From NCBI RefSeq assembly GCF_024343675.1, contig NZ_RJUD01000008.1:62001-126000 (forward strand): a stretch of 64,000 bases of DNA. Direction: 5' to 3'. Below are positions 54,330 through 63,424 of this stretch, one piece after another. The position numbers were made by a program, and so were the translations under genes. Every line of letters begins with the position of its first letter. Positions within the stretch are counted from its first letter, which is position 1. The notes below the pieces were generated by a model. The model made no database searches, was not told the origin of the DNA, and saw only the letters and a list, made by a program, of their open reading frames with translations. The DNA comes from Lacihabitans sp. CS3-21 (GTDB lineage Bacteria; Bacteroidota; Bacteroidia; Cytophagales; Spirosomataceae).

Positions 54330-55706
54330 TCAACCAAATGGCGGTATTGGTCTTTTTATTGGGAAAGGCCTAGGAAATGGCTCTAAAATTATTCTTTTAT
54401 TAGGTGCTTGCACCAAGCCAGCACCCACATCTCTTGTTGGATGGGCGGTCAATGGCTTAGCGGTGGAAGTAAGTTTCCTCCATAAATTCATTCCTCTAAC
54501 ACCCGAAGATTGAGCCCAAAGAGCCGCAATGCCCGCCACATGTGGGGTAGCCATACTTGTGCCGTTCCAGGTGGCATACCTAGCAGGCATTTTAACACTT
54601 GAAAACACGCCTACACCTGGGCCAGCAATATCAACTGCTCCATAAGTAGAAAATAAGCCACCGCATGAGAAGTTGGCAACATTCAAAGCACTATCCACAG
54701 CACCTACTGCCATTATGGAAGGACAATTGGCAGGGTGTGAAACCGGCTTTATAACTCCCGGTCTTGTGGAAGCATTTCCAGCCGCAGCTATTATTAAACA
54801 ACCATTATTCAATGCATTAACTGCAACATTCTCATAAACAGCTGAATACCCAGCTCCGCTGACATTTCCACCCAAAGACATGCTGATGACAGCACAACCG
54901 TTGGCTATGGCCCAATTGATACCTGCGAGAATTCCACCATCACCACCACTACCGGCATTATTCAGTACTTTTCCGATATAGATAGAAGCATTGTAAGCTA
55001 TGCCATATCTTTCTACTGCTGGTGTAGGATTCAATGGACCACAAGCTGTACCTGTGCAGTGTGTTCCATGTCCGTGACCATCCTGTACGGCCTGACCTGA
55101 AACAAAACTTTGATGTACAATGGGTCTGCCTACAAAATCTGGATGGGCAAGATCAAAACCCGTATCCAAAATAGCTACTTTAATACCCGCACCAGAATAT
55201 GGATTTGAATACATAAAAGTTGAAGGAATCACTTTTGTGGCTTTTAGGCCCCAAGTAGACCCCACTGCACTTATCTCAGCCTCTTCTTCTTCGGTCATTT
55301 CTTCTTCAGGATTCTGAAGCAAAATATCGGCTAGAGAATTTACAGCATCTCTATAGCCTTTGATGTAATTTTCTGAGGATGACTCTAAAATACCTGTAGC
55401 ATAAACAACTCTTTCTGGTTCCACTACCATGTTGGAATTTACAGAAAGTCCAGCAATCGCACTTTCAAATTTTGGATTTTTGTTGACAATGGCTACACCA
55501 ATTTTGTCAAGCAAAATTCCATCACAGTCGTCAAGATCTTTTTCGGTAAAAATTTCCCCATCAAATTCAGTTGAATTCTTGAGATTCAACCCACTTACGG
55601 CATTGATTTGATTAATAGAGTTTTGAGAATCAGAATTCTCAGGCATAAGTACAATATACCTTCCTGTATACTCTACTTCTTCTTCATTTTTTTTTGTTTT
55701 AGACAT
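54330..55706 (-). CDS. S8 family subtilisin-like serine protease without a signal peptide
   Basis: 458 aa from ATG 55706; an in-frame ATG 17 codons upstream gives no signal peptide either. About 14-105 is an I9-type propeptide (RYIVLMPENS to VVEPERVVYATG). A Glu-rich linker (EEEMTEEEEAE) follows. The catalytic domain has Asp181 (AILDTGFD), His213 (HGHGTHCTG), oxyanion Asn311 (AAAGN) and Ser384 (GTSMATPHVAG). The C-terminus is Pro-rich (PFPRPFPIKRPIPPFG). Absence of a signal peptide and sorting domain implies a cytoplasmic enzyme or a non-classical exit. A separate I9-like protein is encoded just downstream. Confidence 0.92.
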   Translation of the reverse strand: MSKTKKNEEEVEYTGRYIVLMPENSDSQNSINQINAVSGLNLKNSTEFDGEIFTEKDLDDCDGILLDKIGVAIVNKNPKFESAIAGLSVNSNMVVEPERVVYATGILESSSENYIKGYRDAVNSLADILLQNPEEEMTEEEEAEISAVGSTWGLKATKVIPSTFMYSNPYSGAGIKVAILDTGFDLAHPDFVGRPIVHQSFVSGQAVQDGHGHGTHCTGTACGPLNPTPAVERYGIAYNASIYIGKVLNNAGSGGDGGILAGINWAIANGCAVISMSLGGNVSGAGYSAVYENVAVNALNNGCLIIAAAGNASTRPGVIKPVSHPANCPSIMAVGAVDSALNVANFSCGGLFSTYGAVDIAGPGVGVFSSVKMPARYATWNGTSMATPHVAGIAALWAQSSGVRGMNLWRKLTSTAKPLTAHPTRDVGAGLVQAPNKRIILEPFPRPFPIKRPIPPFG

Positions 55707-56020
55707 GGCTTTAAAAAAATTAATTTTGTGCTTACTCTCTTGGTCGGTTTTCAGCATTCCCGACTATTCTTCGAACTACTTATAGAATTACAAAATCACG
55801 TCATAAGGCCTAATAAAACACTGTTTTATCAAATCTCATTTTATAAAAAAAAGATTTCTATATTTTATAAGTAGTACAAAGAATAAATTTTCATGGCTAT
55901 AAATTTTATAGTTTTCATGGTGTAAAAGTACACCAAGCCACGAAACGATTTTAGCGTAGAATTTCCTGAATTTAAATACCGTAGAAATACTTTTTGAACA
56001 AGTAGAAAAAACAAAATAGC
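55707..56020. other. Intergenic stretch upstream of the subtilisin
   Basis: 314 nt, strongly AT-rich. No minus-strand TAnnTTTG promoter was found for the subtilisin. A TAATTTTG at 55721-55728 is on the plus strand and faces no gene. No terminator for the udk gene is obvious. Confidence 0.55.
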
Positions 56021-56641
56021 TTATTTTCTGAGGATATTTTGCAAAAAAGCTGTTAGAATTTTAAGGCCATTTTCAAAATGCTTGTTGTTGTTGATAATGA
56101 TGTCGGCGTCTTGCTTGGTAGGCTTTATAAATTTTTCGTAGGTAGGTGCTACGTGATTTTCCCATCTATAAAGCACTGAATCAAGGTCATAACCACGTTC
56201 ATTGTTATCTCTTATAATCCTTCGGCGGATTTTTATGTGTTCCAAGGCATCTATAAAAACTTTGAGATTGAGTAAATCTGAAATGTATGGATCATGAAAA
56301 ACAAAAATACCTTCTACCACTATTATGGGTGCGGGCTTAAAAACAAGAATATTGGGTTCTTTGTCAAAAATATCGAAAGTATACTCCTGCATTCTAACTT
56401 CTTTTCCGTTCTTGAGATCGTTGATATGTTGTGAAAACAACTCAAAATCAATAGACTCAGGTAAGTCGAAATTCTCAACTTTATTGTTGTCTTTAGGTAC
56501 AAGATCGCGAGTTTTGTAATAATTGTCCTGTGAAATAAGACAAACTTCGTCTTTTGTAAAATGGCTGAGTAAACTATGAAGAAAATAGGTTTTACCAGAA
56601 GCACTTCCTCCCGTAATTCCGATTATATAAGGCTTAGGCAT
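56021..56641 (-). CDS. udk: Uridine kinase
   Basis: 206 aa. It phosphorylates uridine and cytidine in pyrimidine salvage. The P-loop GITGGSASGKTYFL is at 8-21. LISQDNYYKTRDLVP, NFDLPESIDFELF, PIIVVEGIFVFHD and RRIIRDNNERGYDLDSVLYRWENHV are family segments. The length is usual. A -7 element at 56682-56689 is in the divergent gap with the epimerase gene. Confidence 0.95.
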   Translation of the reverse strand: MPKPYIIGITGGSASGKTYFLHSLLSHFTKDEVCLISQDNYYKTRDLVPKDNNKVENFDLPESIDFELFSQHINDLKNGKEVRMQEYTFDIFDKEPNILVFKPAPIIVVEGIFVFHDPYISDLLNLKVFIDALEHIKIRRRIIRDNNERGYDLDSVLYRWENHVAPTYEKFIKPTKQDADIIINNNKHFENGLKILTAFLQNILRK

Positions 56642-56681
56642 TTATTTTACCAAGAATTGTTAAAAATTGAAATTTCGGATA

Positions 56682-56689
56682 CAAAACTA
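56682..56689 (-). promoter_or_regulatory. Putative -7 element of udk
   Basis: Minus-strand TAGTTTTG, 40 nt before the ATG, fits TAnnTTTG. No TTG at the -33 distance is clear. Confidence 0.35.
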
Positions 56690-56775
56690 CTAAATCTCGG
56701 TGGGGAATCGACCTTTTTTTGGGAGAAAACATTTTTATCAAACCATTGTATTTCAAAAATCGTTGTGAAATAACT

Positions 56776-57570
56776 ATGAATACAATATCGATTTTGGGTT
56801 GCGGCTGGCTGGGGAAACCATTAGCTGTAGCGTTTTTAGCAAAAAACATGAAAGTGAAGGGAAGTACAACGACCCAAGAAAAAATTCAGACTTTAGAAAA
56901 TTCTGGAATCAAAGCTTTTCAAATAGCTTTTCAACCTGAATTTAAAGGAGATTCAGCTTTCTTTGAATCGGAATTATTAGTGATTAATATTCCCCCCAAA
57001 GCCAAAACCTTAGGCGAAGAATATCATCTTACACAAGTAGAAAATATTTTGACAGAATGCGAGAAATCTAAAAAGATTCAGAAAATAATATTTGTGAGTT
57101 CTACTTCGGTTTATCCAAATATCGAAAAAGAAATGAAAGAGAAAGATGCAGATTCAAACCATTTTCTGGTGAAAGCTGAAAATCTCCTTATTGATTTTAG
57201 CAAAAAATACAAAAAAGAATTTTTGATAGTCAGGTTTGGCGGTTTGATGGGAATGGACAGAAACCCCTGCAAATATTTTACTTCAGAAACAGCAAGTGAT
57301 TTCACAAAAGTGAATTATATCCATCAAAATGATGCTGTGGGCTCTATTTTAAGCCTAATTGAAGAAAATATTGTCAACGAAACATTCAATATAGTCAGTC
57401 CAAAGCATCCCACAAGAGCTGAGATTTGGGAGAATTGTTCTCAAAAACAGACACAGATTTTAACTCAGACCAGAAATTCTTCAAAAAAGACCATCAATAC
57501 AGATAGTTTTTTTTCAAAAAGCAATTATCAGTTTCAATTTCCAGACCCTTTGGCATTCAAGTATTTATAA
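56776..57570 (+). CDS. NAD(P)-binding SDR/epimerase-like protein (YeeZ-like)
   Basis: 264 aa from ATG 56776, chosen because MNTISILGCGWLGKPLAVAFL begins right at the Rossmann strand; the frame is open 19 codons upstream. The nucleotide loop is GCGWLG. IIFVSSTSVYPN (about 106-117) carries the Ser/Tyr region of extended SDRs, and FLIVRFGGLMGMDRNP and HQNDAVGSI continue the pattern. No partner gene points to the substrate. It is divergent from udk. Confidence 0.85.
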   Translation: MNTISILGCGWLGKPLAVAFLAKNMKVKGSTTTQEKIQTLENSGIKAFQIAFQPEFKGDSAFFESELLVINIPPKAKTLGEEYHLTQVENILTECEKSKKIQKIIFVSSTSVYPNIEKEMKEKDADSNHFLVKAENLLIDFSKKYKKEFLIVRFGGLMGMDRNPCKYFTSETASDFTKVNYIHQNDAVGSILSLIEENIVNETFNIVSPKHPTRAEIWENCSQKQTQILTQTRNSSKKTINTDSFFSKSNYQFQFPDPLAFKYL

Positions 57571-57643
57571 GGTTTTTGAAAATCTGAGAAGCCAATGTTA
57601 TGACTTCTTAGCTTAATAAATTAAAATATTTTTGGGAAACTAC

Positions 57644-57674
57644 TTGGAAGAATTGGACAGTTGACTTAATTTTG
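57644..57674 (+). promoter_or_regulatory. tRNA-Gln promoter
   Basis: TTG (57644-57646), 20-nt spacer, TAATTTTG (57667-57674) followed by CACC. This is a near-ideal Bacteroidota promoter 18 nt before the tRNA. Confidence 0.7.
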
Positions 57675-57691
57675 CACCCACATTACAGGAT

Positions 57692-57762
57692 TGGCTTATG
57701 GTGTAATGGTAACACAGCGGTTTTTGGTGCCGTTATTCAAGGTTCGAGTCCTTGTAAGCCAA
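57692..57762 (+). tRNA. tRNA-Gln (anticodon TTG)
   Basis: 71 nt, CCA not encoded. The acceptor arms TGGCTTA and TAAGCCA pair fully. The D-arm contains GTGTAATGGTAACAC, and the anticodon loop TTTTGGT gives TTG, reading CAA. The T-arm is AAGG-TTCGAGT-CCTT. The anticodon stem has two wobble pairs. It stands alone, with its own promoter and terminator. Confidence 0.95.
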
Positions 57763-57765
57763 CAG

Positions 57766-57792
57766 AAAAAGTCGCTTTCGAGCGACTTTTTT
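57766..57792 (+). terminator. tRNA-Gln terminator with UUCG tetraloop
   Basis: AAAAAGTCGCT, loop TTCG, AGCGACTTTTTT: an 11-bp perfect stem with a stable UUCG loop and a T-run, 4 nt after the tRNA. Confidence 0.92.
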
Positions 57793-57890
57793 GTTTTTTA
57801 TACCTCATCATCCTCATTTTCCTTTTTATTATTTGCTTATCCTAAAACTTTTTGCCTAATTGAATTCCAAATAATATTCAATTCTTTAAC

Positions 57891-59372
57891 ATGAGTTTTA
57901 CCGAAAAAGACCTTAAACAAATAGCTGACCGAGGTAGCGATTTAACCACCTTAGAACAGCAAATAGAAAACTTCAAATCGGGTTTTCCTTTCATGATAGC
58001 CAAAAGAGCCGCAACCATAGGTGATGGCATGATAAAACTCGACGAAAAAGAACTCAGTGAATATTTAGATGTTTTTAATCAAGAAGCCGCTAAAAAGAAA
58101 CTTTTGAAGTTTGTACCTGCGTCAGGTGCGGCAAGTAGGATGTTCAAGTCGCTCTACGCAGCCAAAGACGAGGGCAAGTCAGACAAGTCGGTGGAACAAT
58201 TTCATGAGCAAATCAAATCTTTTGCTTTTTATAAAAGCCTTTCTAAATTTTTAAAAACCACCGAAAAACAAGAACAATTAGAAGCACTTTTGGGCTCAAA
58301 TGGGCTGGATTATGGCAACTTACCCAAAGGCTTATTAGAGTTTCATGCCTATGGGGATTCTACCCGCACCGCATTAGAAGAACACCTTGTGGAGGGAGCA
58401 CAATATGCCAACAACAAAGGTAAAGTAAGGTTGCACTTCACGGTTTCTCCAGAGCACCGAAAAAAATTTAAAGAACTCATAAACAAGGTTTTAAAAAGCT
58501 ATGAAGCCGAGTTCAACGTAAAGTTTGACATATCGTTTTCTGAACAAAAAGCCTCAACCGATACCATTGCAGTAGGTATGGACAATGAGCCTTTTCTAGA
58601 CAGCAAAGGTAATTTACTTTTTAGACCAGCAGGCCACGGGGCACTTCTCGAAAACCTAAATGACGTTGATGCCGACATCATTTTCATCAAAAATGTAGAC
58701 AATGTAGTGCCTGACCACCTCAAAAGTGAAACTATTCTCTATAAAAAAGCATTGGCGGGTTTATTATTGAGTTTCCAAAAACAGATTTTCTATTTCCTAA
58801 AAAGATTAGAAAAACCTGAGCCTTCGGTTTATATGGTAAACAAGGCTATCAGATTTATCAAAGAAAAACTCAGTGTAGAAACTCCGAAAGGATTTAGAAA
58901 TTGGTCGCCTGAAGAAAAATATAAATTTGCGTTAGCCAAACTTAATCGACCGTTGAGAATATGCGGTATGGTAAAAAATGTCGGTGAGCCGGGTGGAGGA
59001 CCTTTCTGGGCAAAAAACAGTGACGAATCTATATCGCTACAAATCGTGGAGTCTGCTCAGTTTGATATGAGAAACAAGAAGCAAAAAGAGATTTTTGAAA
59101 AAGCAACGCACTTTAACCCAGTAGATTTGATTTGTGCCACAAAAAATCACAAAAAGGAAAAATATGATTTACTAAAATTCAGAGACCCTAAAACAGGATT
59201 TATAACAGAGAAATCACAAAGTGGAAAAACGCTAAAAGCTCAAGAACTACCTGGACTATGGAATGGAGCCATGTCTGACTGGAACACTTTATTTGTGGAG
59301 GTACCTTTAATTACTTTCAATCCAGTAAAAACCGTGAACGATTTACTAAGAAAAGAACATCAACCCGCTTAA
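57891..59372 (+). CDS. DUF4301 family protein
   Basis: 493 aa, soluble and apparently cytoplasmic. The N-terminus FTEKDLKQIADRGSDLTTLEQQIENFKSGFPF and the glycine/serine element FVPASGAASRMFKSL (about 76-90) are the family hallmark. RPAGHGALLENLNDVDADIIFIKNVDNV (about 243-270) is reminiscent of nucleotidyltransferase active-site loops, and NVGEPGGGPFWAKN follows later. The architecture suggests a sugar-phosphate nucleotidylyltransferase-like fold, but the function is unassigned. Single gene. Confidence 0.85.
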   Translation: MSFTEKDLKQIADRGSDLTTLEQQIENFKSGFPFMIAKRAATIGDGMIKLDEKELSEYLDVFNQEAAKKKLLKFVPASGAASRMFKSLYAAKDEGKSDKSVEQFHEQIKSFAFYKSLSKFLKTTEKQEQLEALLGSNGLDYGNLPKGLLEFHAYGDSTRTALEEHLVEGAQYANNKGKVRLHFTVSPEHRKKFKELINKVLKSYEAEFNVKFDISFSEQKASTDTIAVGMDNEPFLDSKGNLLFRPAGHGALLENLNDVDADIIFIKNVDNVVPDHLKSETILYKKALAGLLLSFQKQIFYFLKRLEKPEPSVYMVNKAIRFIKEKLSVETPKGFRNWSPEEKYKFALAKLNRPLRICGMVKNVGEPGGGPFWAKNSDESISLQIVESAQFDMRNKKQKEIFEKATHFNPVDLICATKNHKKEKYDLLKFRDPKTGFITEKSQSGKTLKAQELPGLWNGAMSDWNTLFVEVPLITFNPVKTVNDLLRKEHQPA

Positions 59373-59389
59373 TATTAGCTAGTTAAATA

Positions 59390-59420
59390 TTTGTAATTAT
59401 AAAAAATTGTCGTATATTCA
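59390..59420 (+). promoter_or_regulatory. Putative promoter of the small membrane protein gene
   Basis: TTTG (59390-59393), 19-nt spacer, TATATTCA (59413-59420), a one-off variant of TAnnTTTG with a good spacing, 30 nt before the ATG. Confidence 0.4.
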
Positions 59421-59449
59421 TATCATATTAACCCTAAATAAATATAATT

Positions 59450-59863
59450 ATGAACACGAACAAATTGATTTTTGGAACATTACTCGGATTTGTAGGCTAC
59501 TTTATGGGTGGTTTTTTGATGTACACCATCGTTTTTAAAGATTTATTGGCTAGCACAAATCCAGGTATGGCAGGCGTCCAAGCTGAGCCAAACATGTTGG
59601 CCATTGCGGTTGGAAACTTAGCAGCTAGCTTTCTTCTAACTTACATTTTTGAAAGATGGGCAGGAATCAGAACTTGGATGACAGGAGCAATATCTGGGGC
59701 GATGATCGGAGCATTGGTTACCTTCAGTTACGACTGTATGATTCTTGGAACTTCCACATTGATGACTTGGTCGGGCGTTTTCGTAGATGTATTGGTTTAC
59801 GCTATCATATCTGCAATTGCAGGTGCTTTATCTGGCTGGATGTTGGGGTTTAAGAGAGCCTAA
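59450..59863 (+). CDS. Small four-span membrane protein, unknown
   Basis: 137 aa. Spans at about 7-28 (IFGTLLGFVGYFMGGFLMYTI), 48-67, 76-96 and 105-132, rich in Gly and Ala with small-residue packing motifs. The layout loosely recalls DUF1761-like proteins, but that is not a firm assignment. It has its own promoter and terminator. Confidence 0.7.
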   Translation: MNTNKLIFGTLLGFVGYFMGGFLMYTIVFKDLLASTNPGMAGVQAEPNMLAIAVGNLAASFLLTYIFERWAGIRTWMTGAISGAMIGALVTFSYDCMILGTSTLMTWSGVFVDVLVYAIISAIAGALSGWMLGFKRA

Positions 59864-59878
59864 GCTTATAAATTGAAG

Positions 59879-59904
59879 AAGAGCAGCTGAAGCTGCTCTT
59901 TTTT
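59879..59904. terminator. Bidirectional intrinsic terminator
   Basis: AAGAGCAGC (59879-59887), loop TGAA, GCTGCTCTT (59892-59900), then TTTT. It serves the convergent membrane protein and rhodanese genes. Confidence 0.85.
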
Positions 59905-60394
59905 AATATACTTTCTCACCTTTGTTTACCCATACTCCCCATTTTTTATTGTAGGCATGGATTTTTTGGGTAGGTTGGTTCTGCATATCTACTATTTCGT
60001 TTCCTTGATTCACCCACTCAAAAATACTTCCGTAGCAATTTTTCACGTTGGTGTAGCCTGCGGCCAAAAGTTTTTCTCCTATTTTTTCGCTTCTAACACC
60101 TATGGAACAGTACACAACAATCGGAGCGGTTTTGGGAATATCCTTAATGCCTTCCAAAGAAAAATTATTAAAACCTACATATCTGGCATTCCTTAGGTGA
60201 CTTACTTCAAATTCTTCCAATTCTCTGGCATCCAACAATACCACTTCAGTACTTTTTGATTTCAGCTCTTGCACTTTGATAATGGGAACTGTTTTTTTAA
60301 TTAAGCCTCTCAAAAGCACATCAAAAGATTTGGATTGAGCTATGGATGCAGATGATTGTAACAGAGCCAAAACGATAAAAATTATTTTTTTCAT
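59903..60394 (-). CDS. Exported rhodanese-like domain protein
   Basis: 163 aa with a signal peptide (IIFIVLALLQSSASIAQ). The rhodanese domain covers about 35-125: VVLLDARELEEFEVSHLRNARYVGF, then the active-site loop PIVVYCSIGVRSEKIGEKLLAAGYTNV with the catalytic Cys in YCSIGVRSE. The tail (HAYNKKWGVWVNKGEKVY) is Trp/Lys-rich. Periplasmic sulfur transfer or redox chemistry is plausible; the substrate is unknown. Confidence 0.88.
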   Translation of the reverse strand: MKKIIFIVLALLQSSASIAQSKSFDVLLRGLIKKTVPIIKVQELKSKSTEVVLLDARELEEFEVSHLRNARYVGFNNFSLEGIKDIPKTAPIVVYCSIGVRSEKIGEKLLAAGYTNVKNCYGSIFEWVNQGNEIVDMQNQPTQKIHAYNKKWGVWVNKGEKVY

Positions 60395-60474
60395 TGAGAA
60401 AAGATAGACCTAAGTAAAACAAAATAAAATCAATAAAATTTCATAAATTTCGAAAAAAACCAAATAAACAAACA

Positions 60475-62922
60475 ATGCGATTCATCAAACACTTTTGGAG
60501 CTATCTGGTCATGGTTGGCTTGATATTTTTGCTTCATAAACCCATGGGTATACTTCCACCTTTGGGCCGATTATTCAGTCCTTTTGAAGGATTTCTACAA
60601 AACACTACGAACAAAAGTACGCTTTCAGATCAAACTCTTGACTTAAATGGGGTAAAAGAAGAGGTAAAGGTAATTTATGACAACAACCAGGTACCCCATA
60701 TTTTTGCTAATAACGAAGACGACCTCTATTTTGCTCAAGGTTATGTGATGGCCAAGGACAGAATCTGGCAAATGGAGTTCTATACCATGGTAGCGGCAGG
60801 ACGACTGACCGAAATCGTAGGTGAAAGGGCCTTAGAATATGACCGATACAATAGAAGACTGGGTATGGCCAGAGCAGCAGCAAAAATTGCCGAAAATCTT
60901 AAAAGTGACCCGATTTCTTCAAAAATACTAGAGGCTTACACCAACGGAGTAAATAGTTACATTGCTCAAATTGACTATAAAAACCTACCTGTAGAGTACA
61001 AAATATTGGGTTATTCTCCTACTCAATGGACACCCTATAAAACCATTTTGATGCTCATGAATATGCGTAATACCCTCAATGGTGGAAGTGACGACTTCAG
61101 GATTAGCAATGTAGTAGACGAATATGGCTTAGATACTGTCAAAGATCTTTTTCCCAACTATCCCGCAGAGGAGTCACCAATAATTCCGGTAGGTACACCA
61201 TGGAACTTTAAACCCTTACCAGTGACCACTCCGAGCAAAGTAATGGCTGGAAAAAATGACGATAAAGTAATTGTAAAAATACCAAGTCCAGCTCCTGAAA
61301 TAGGATCAAACAACTGGGCAGTGGGAGGAGCAAAATCTGCAACTGGATTACCTATATTGTCTAATGACCCACATTTGGGACTTACTTTGCCTTCAATATG
61401 GTATCAAATGCAATTGAGCTGTCCGACAGTTAATGTATATGGCGTAGCCTTACCTGGCTGTCCAGGGATTGTGATTGGCTACAACAAAGATATCGCTTGG
61501 GGAGTAACCAATGTGGGCAGCGATGTAATGGATTTTTATAAAATAAGATTCAATAATGCCGAAAAAACGCATTATATGTACAACAACAAGTGGACGCCGA
61601 CCACCAAATACACCGAGGAGTTCAGACTTAAATCAGGAAAAATCGTAAAAGATACTTTGATTTATACCCACCACGGACCAGTGGTTTACAACGAATCAAA
61701 AGAAAGCAATTTCAACAAAAACGCTCCTGCGGGACATGCCATGCGTTGGATAGCACTAGAAACCTCGGGCTCGGACTTGATGATTTTTTACTATCTCAAC
61801 AGAGCCAAAAACTACGATGACTACAGAAAAGCATTGACTTTCTATACTGCACCGGCTCAAAATTTCATTTTTGCAAGTAACCAAAACGACATAGCCATCA
61901 CGCCAAACGGTAAACTCCCGCTAAAGTGGAAAGAACAAGGCAAATATATATTGGATGGCTCCATGCCCGAACATGACTGGCAAGGATGGATCCCAGCTGA
62001 ACAAAATCCGACTGTCAAAAACCCTCCACGTGGTTTTGTAAGCTCGGCCAATCAGTTTTCTACTGACCCAACTTATCCGTATTATTTGGGTTGGAAATTC
62101 GCTGCACCAAATCGGGCAGTAAGAATAAATGAAAGATTGGCAGCGATGAAAAATGCCAATGCGGATAGTTTAAGGTCGATTTTGAACGATAATTATAATG
62201 TGGCAGCTAGAAGAATTTTACCTACTTTACTACCCATTTTAGAAACTTCAAAAGATGCAAGTATTGCTCCAGCCAAAGAAATTATGAAGAAGTGGGATTT
62301 GATGAACAATCCCGATGCTGTGGGTGCTACTATTTATGAGCGTTGGGTGAAAGAACTTGAAAATTGGATTTGGGAAGATGAATTTCCTGTAGATCAATTT
62401 ATGCTACATCCAACGGAAGACCGAACTTTTGAAATGATCAAAAAGCAATCAAACGCAAAATGGTTTGACAACAAAAACACCAAAGACAAGGTTGAAACCA
62501 TCAACGACATCGTATTGGGAAGTTTTAAGGCTACTATTGATAGTCTAACCCTACACAATGGTCCGATGACACCAGAAACTTGGGCTTGGGCTAAAGTAAA
62601 AAACACCTCGATAGCTCATTTGGGCAAAATACCAGGTTTTTCACGGACTGGTATTATAAACGGTGGAGGCAGAGGCATTGTAAACGCCACTTCAGAAACG
62701 CACGGACCATCATGGAGAATGGTGATTGAACTAGACAAAGAATGGCCAAGAGGTTATGGACTATATCCTGGAGGACAGTCTGGCAATGTTGGAAGTAAAT
62801 ATTATGACAACATGGTAGATAAATGGGCGGCAGGAAAGTTGGACACCTTGGTTTTCATGAAAAACAAAGACGAAAAATCCGCGAAATTGACCAGAACAAT
62901 GACAATCAAACCTAAAAAATAA
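60475..62922 (+). CDS. Penicillin acylase family Ntn-hydrolase
   Basis: 815 aa. N-terminal hydrophobic segment (FWSYLVMVGLIFLLHKPMG) exports or anchors it. About 65-265 is the alpha chain (VPHIFANNEDDLYFAQGYVMAKDRIWQMEF). The autocatalytic junction is EIGSNNWAVGG, with Ser278 the predicted N-terminal nucleophile of the beta chain. NDPHLGLTLPSIWYQMQL and PGCPGIVIGYNKDIAWGVTN, ending with Asn/Arg active-site residues, confirm the family. Such enzymes cleave amides such as acyl-homoserine lactones, penicillins or lipopeptides; the natural substrate here is unknown. The next gene starts 11 nt after its stop. Confidence 0.93.
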   Translation: MRFIKHFWSYLVMVGLIFLLHKPMGILPPLGRLFSPFEGFLQNTTNKSTLSDQTLDLNGVKEEVKVIYDNNQVPHIFANNEDDLYFAQGYVMAKDRIWQMEFYTMVAAGRLTEIVGERALEYDRYNRRLGMARAAAKIAENLKSDPISSKILEAYTNGVNSYIAQIDYKNLPVEYKILGYSPTQWTPYKTILMLMNMRNTLNGGSDDFRISNVVDEYGLDTVKDLFPNYPAEESPIIPVGTPWNFKPLPVTTPSKVMAGKNDDKVIVKIPSPAPEIGSNNWAVGGAKSATGLPILSNDPHLGLTLPSIWYQMQLSCPTVNVYGVALPGCPGIVIGYNKDIAWGVTNVGSDVMDFYKIRFNNAEKTHYMYNNKWTPTTKYTEEFRLKSGKIVKDTLIYTHHGPVVYNESKESNFNKNAPAGHAMRWIALETSGSDLMIFYYLNRAKNYDDYRKALTFYTAPAQNFIFASNQNDIAITPNGKLPLKWKEQGKYILDGSMPEHDWQGWIPAEQNPTVKNPPRGFVSSANQFSTDPTYPYYLGWKFAAPNRAVRINERLAAMKNANADSLRSILNDNYNVAARRILPTLLPILETSKDASIAPAKEIMKKWDLMNNPDAVGATIYERWVKELENWIWEDEFPVDQFMLHPTEDRTFEMIKKQSNAKWFDNKNTKDKVETINDIVLGSFKATIDSLTLHNGPMTPETWAWAKVKNTSIAHLGKIPGFSRTGIINGGGRGIVNATSETHGPSWRMVIELDKEWPRGYGLYPGGQSGNVGSKYYDNMVDKWAAGKLDTLVFMKNKDEKSAKLTRTMTIKPKK

Positions 62923-62933
62923 AATACTAGATT

Positions 62934-63290
62934 ATGTTATACTTATTAATATTAGTAATCGGAGGCATAGCCTCATACTTTGGCCCTTGGTGGATTATAG
63001 CTCCAGTGGCCTTGTCTCTTTGTTGGTGGAAAGCCAAAACACCCAAAGAAGGCTATTTGATTTCAGCCGCAGCTACAGTGAGTTTGTGGATTGGATATGC
63101 TACATTTTTAAATGCAACGGCTGACGTGAACTTGATAGACAAAATAGCCGAAATGTTTACAGGCGGAGCAGGTTTCTTGTCGAAAATTCCGAAAATAGGC
63201 CTTGTATTTGGCATTATAACCATCATAGCGACTGCTATTGGCGGTTTTGCTGGCATGTCGGGTGTACAGATGAGGAGGTATTTTAAGTAA
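62934..63290 (+). CDS. Small membrane protein downstream of penicillin acylase
   Basis: 118 aa with four hydrophobic segments (about 2-15, 16-30, 42-60, 88-108). KIGLVFGIITIIATAIGGFAGMSG is the clearest span. No family is recognised. It is 11 nt after the acylase gene and almost certainly cotranscribed with it. Confidence 0.65.
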   Translation: MLYLLILVIGGIASYFGPWWIIAPVALSLCWWKAKTPKEGYLISAAATVSLWIGYATFLNATADVNLIDKIAEMFTGGAGFLSKIPKIGLVFGIITIIATAIGGFAGMSGVQMRRYFK

Positions 63291-63387
63291 AATATTATAA
63301 GAAATGAAGGCTTTGGAAAGCCTTCCATTTTGTTTCTATGTATTCGATTCATATTCTCCTTTTCTTTAGATTAATCATTAAAATAAT

Positions 63388-63395
63388 TATATTTG
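63388..63395 (+). promoter_or_regulatory. Putative -7 element of the OmpH-like gene
   Basis: TATATTTGCACCC matches TAnnTTTG plus the GCACC extension seen at fabD and tRNA-Gln; 29 nt before the ATG. The -33 element is not clear. Confidence 0.5.
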
Positions 63396-63424
63396 CACCC
63401 TTATTCAGAAAATAAAACATTTAA

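Noticed and set aside
55721-55728. TAATTTTG on the plus strand
   Set aside because: Matches the -7 consensus but no plus-strand gene follows.
56021-56641. Possible merging of udk and the epimerase into a salvage operon
   Set aside because: They are divergent, with separate starts and a udk -7 element in between.
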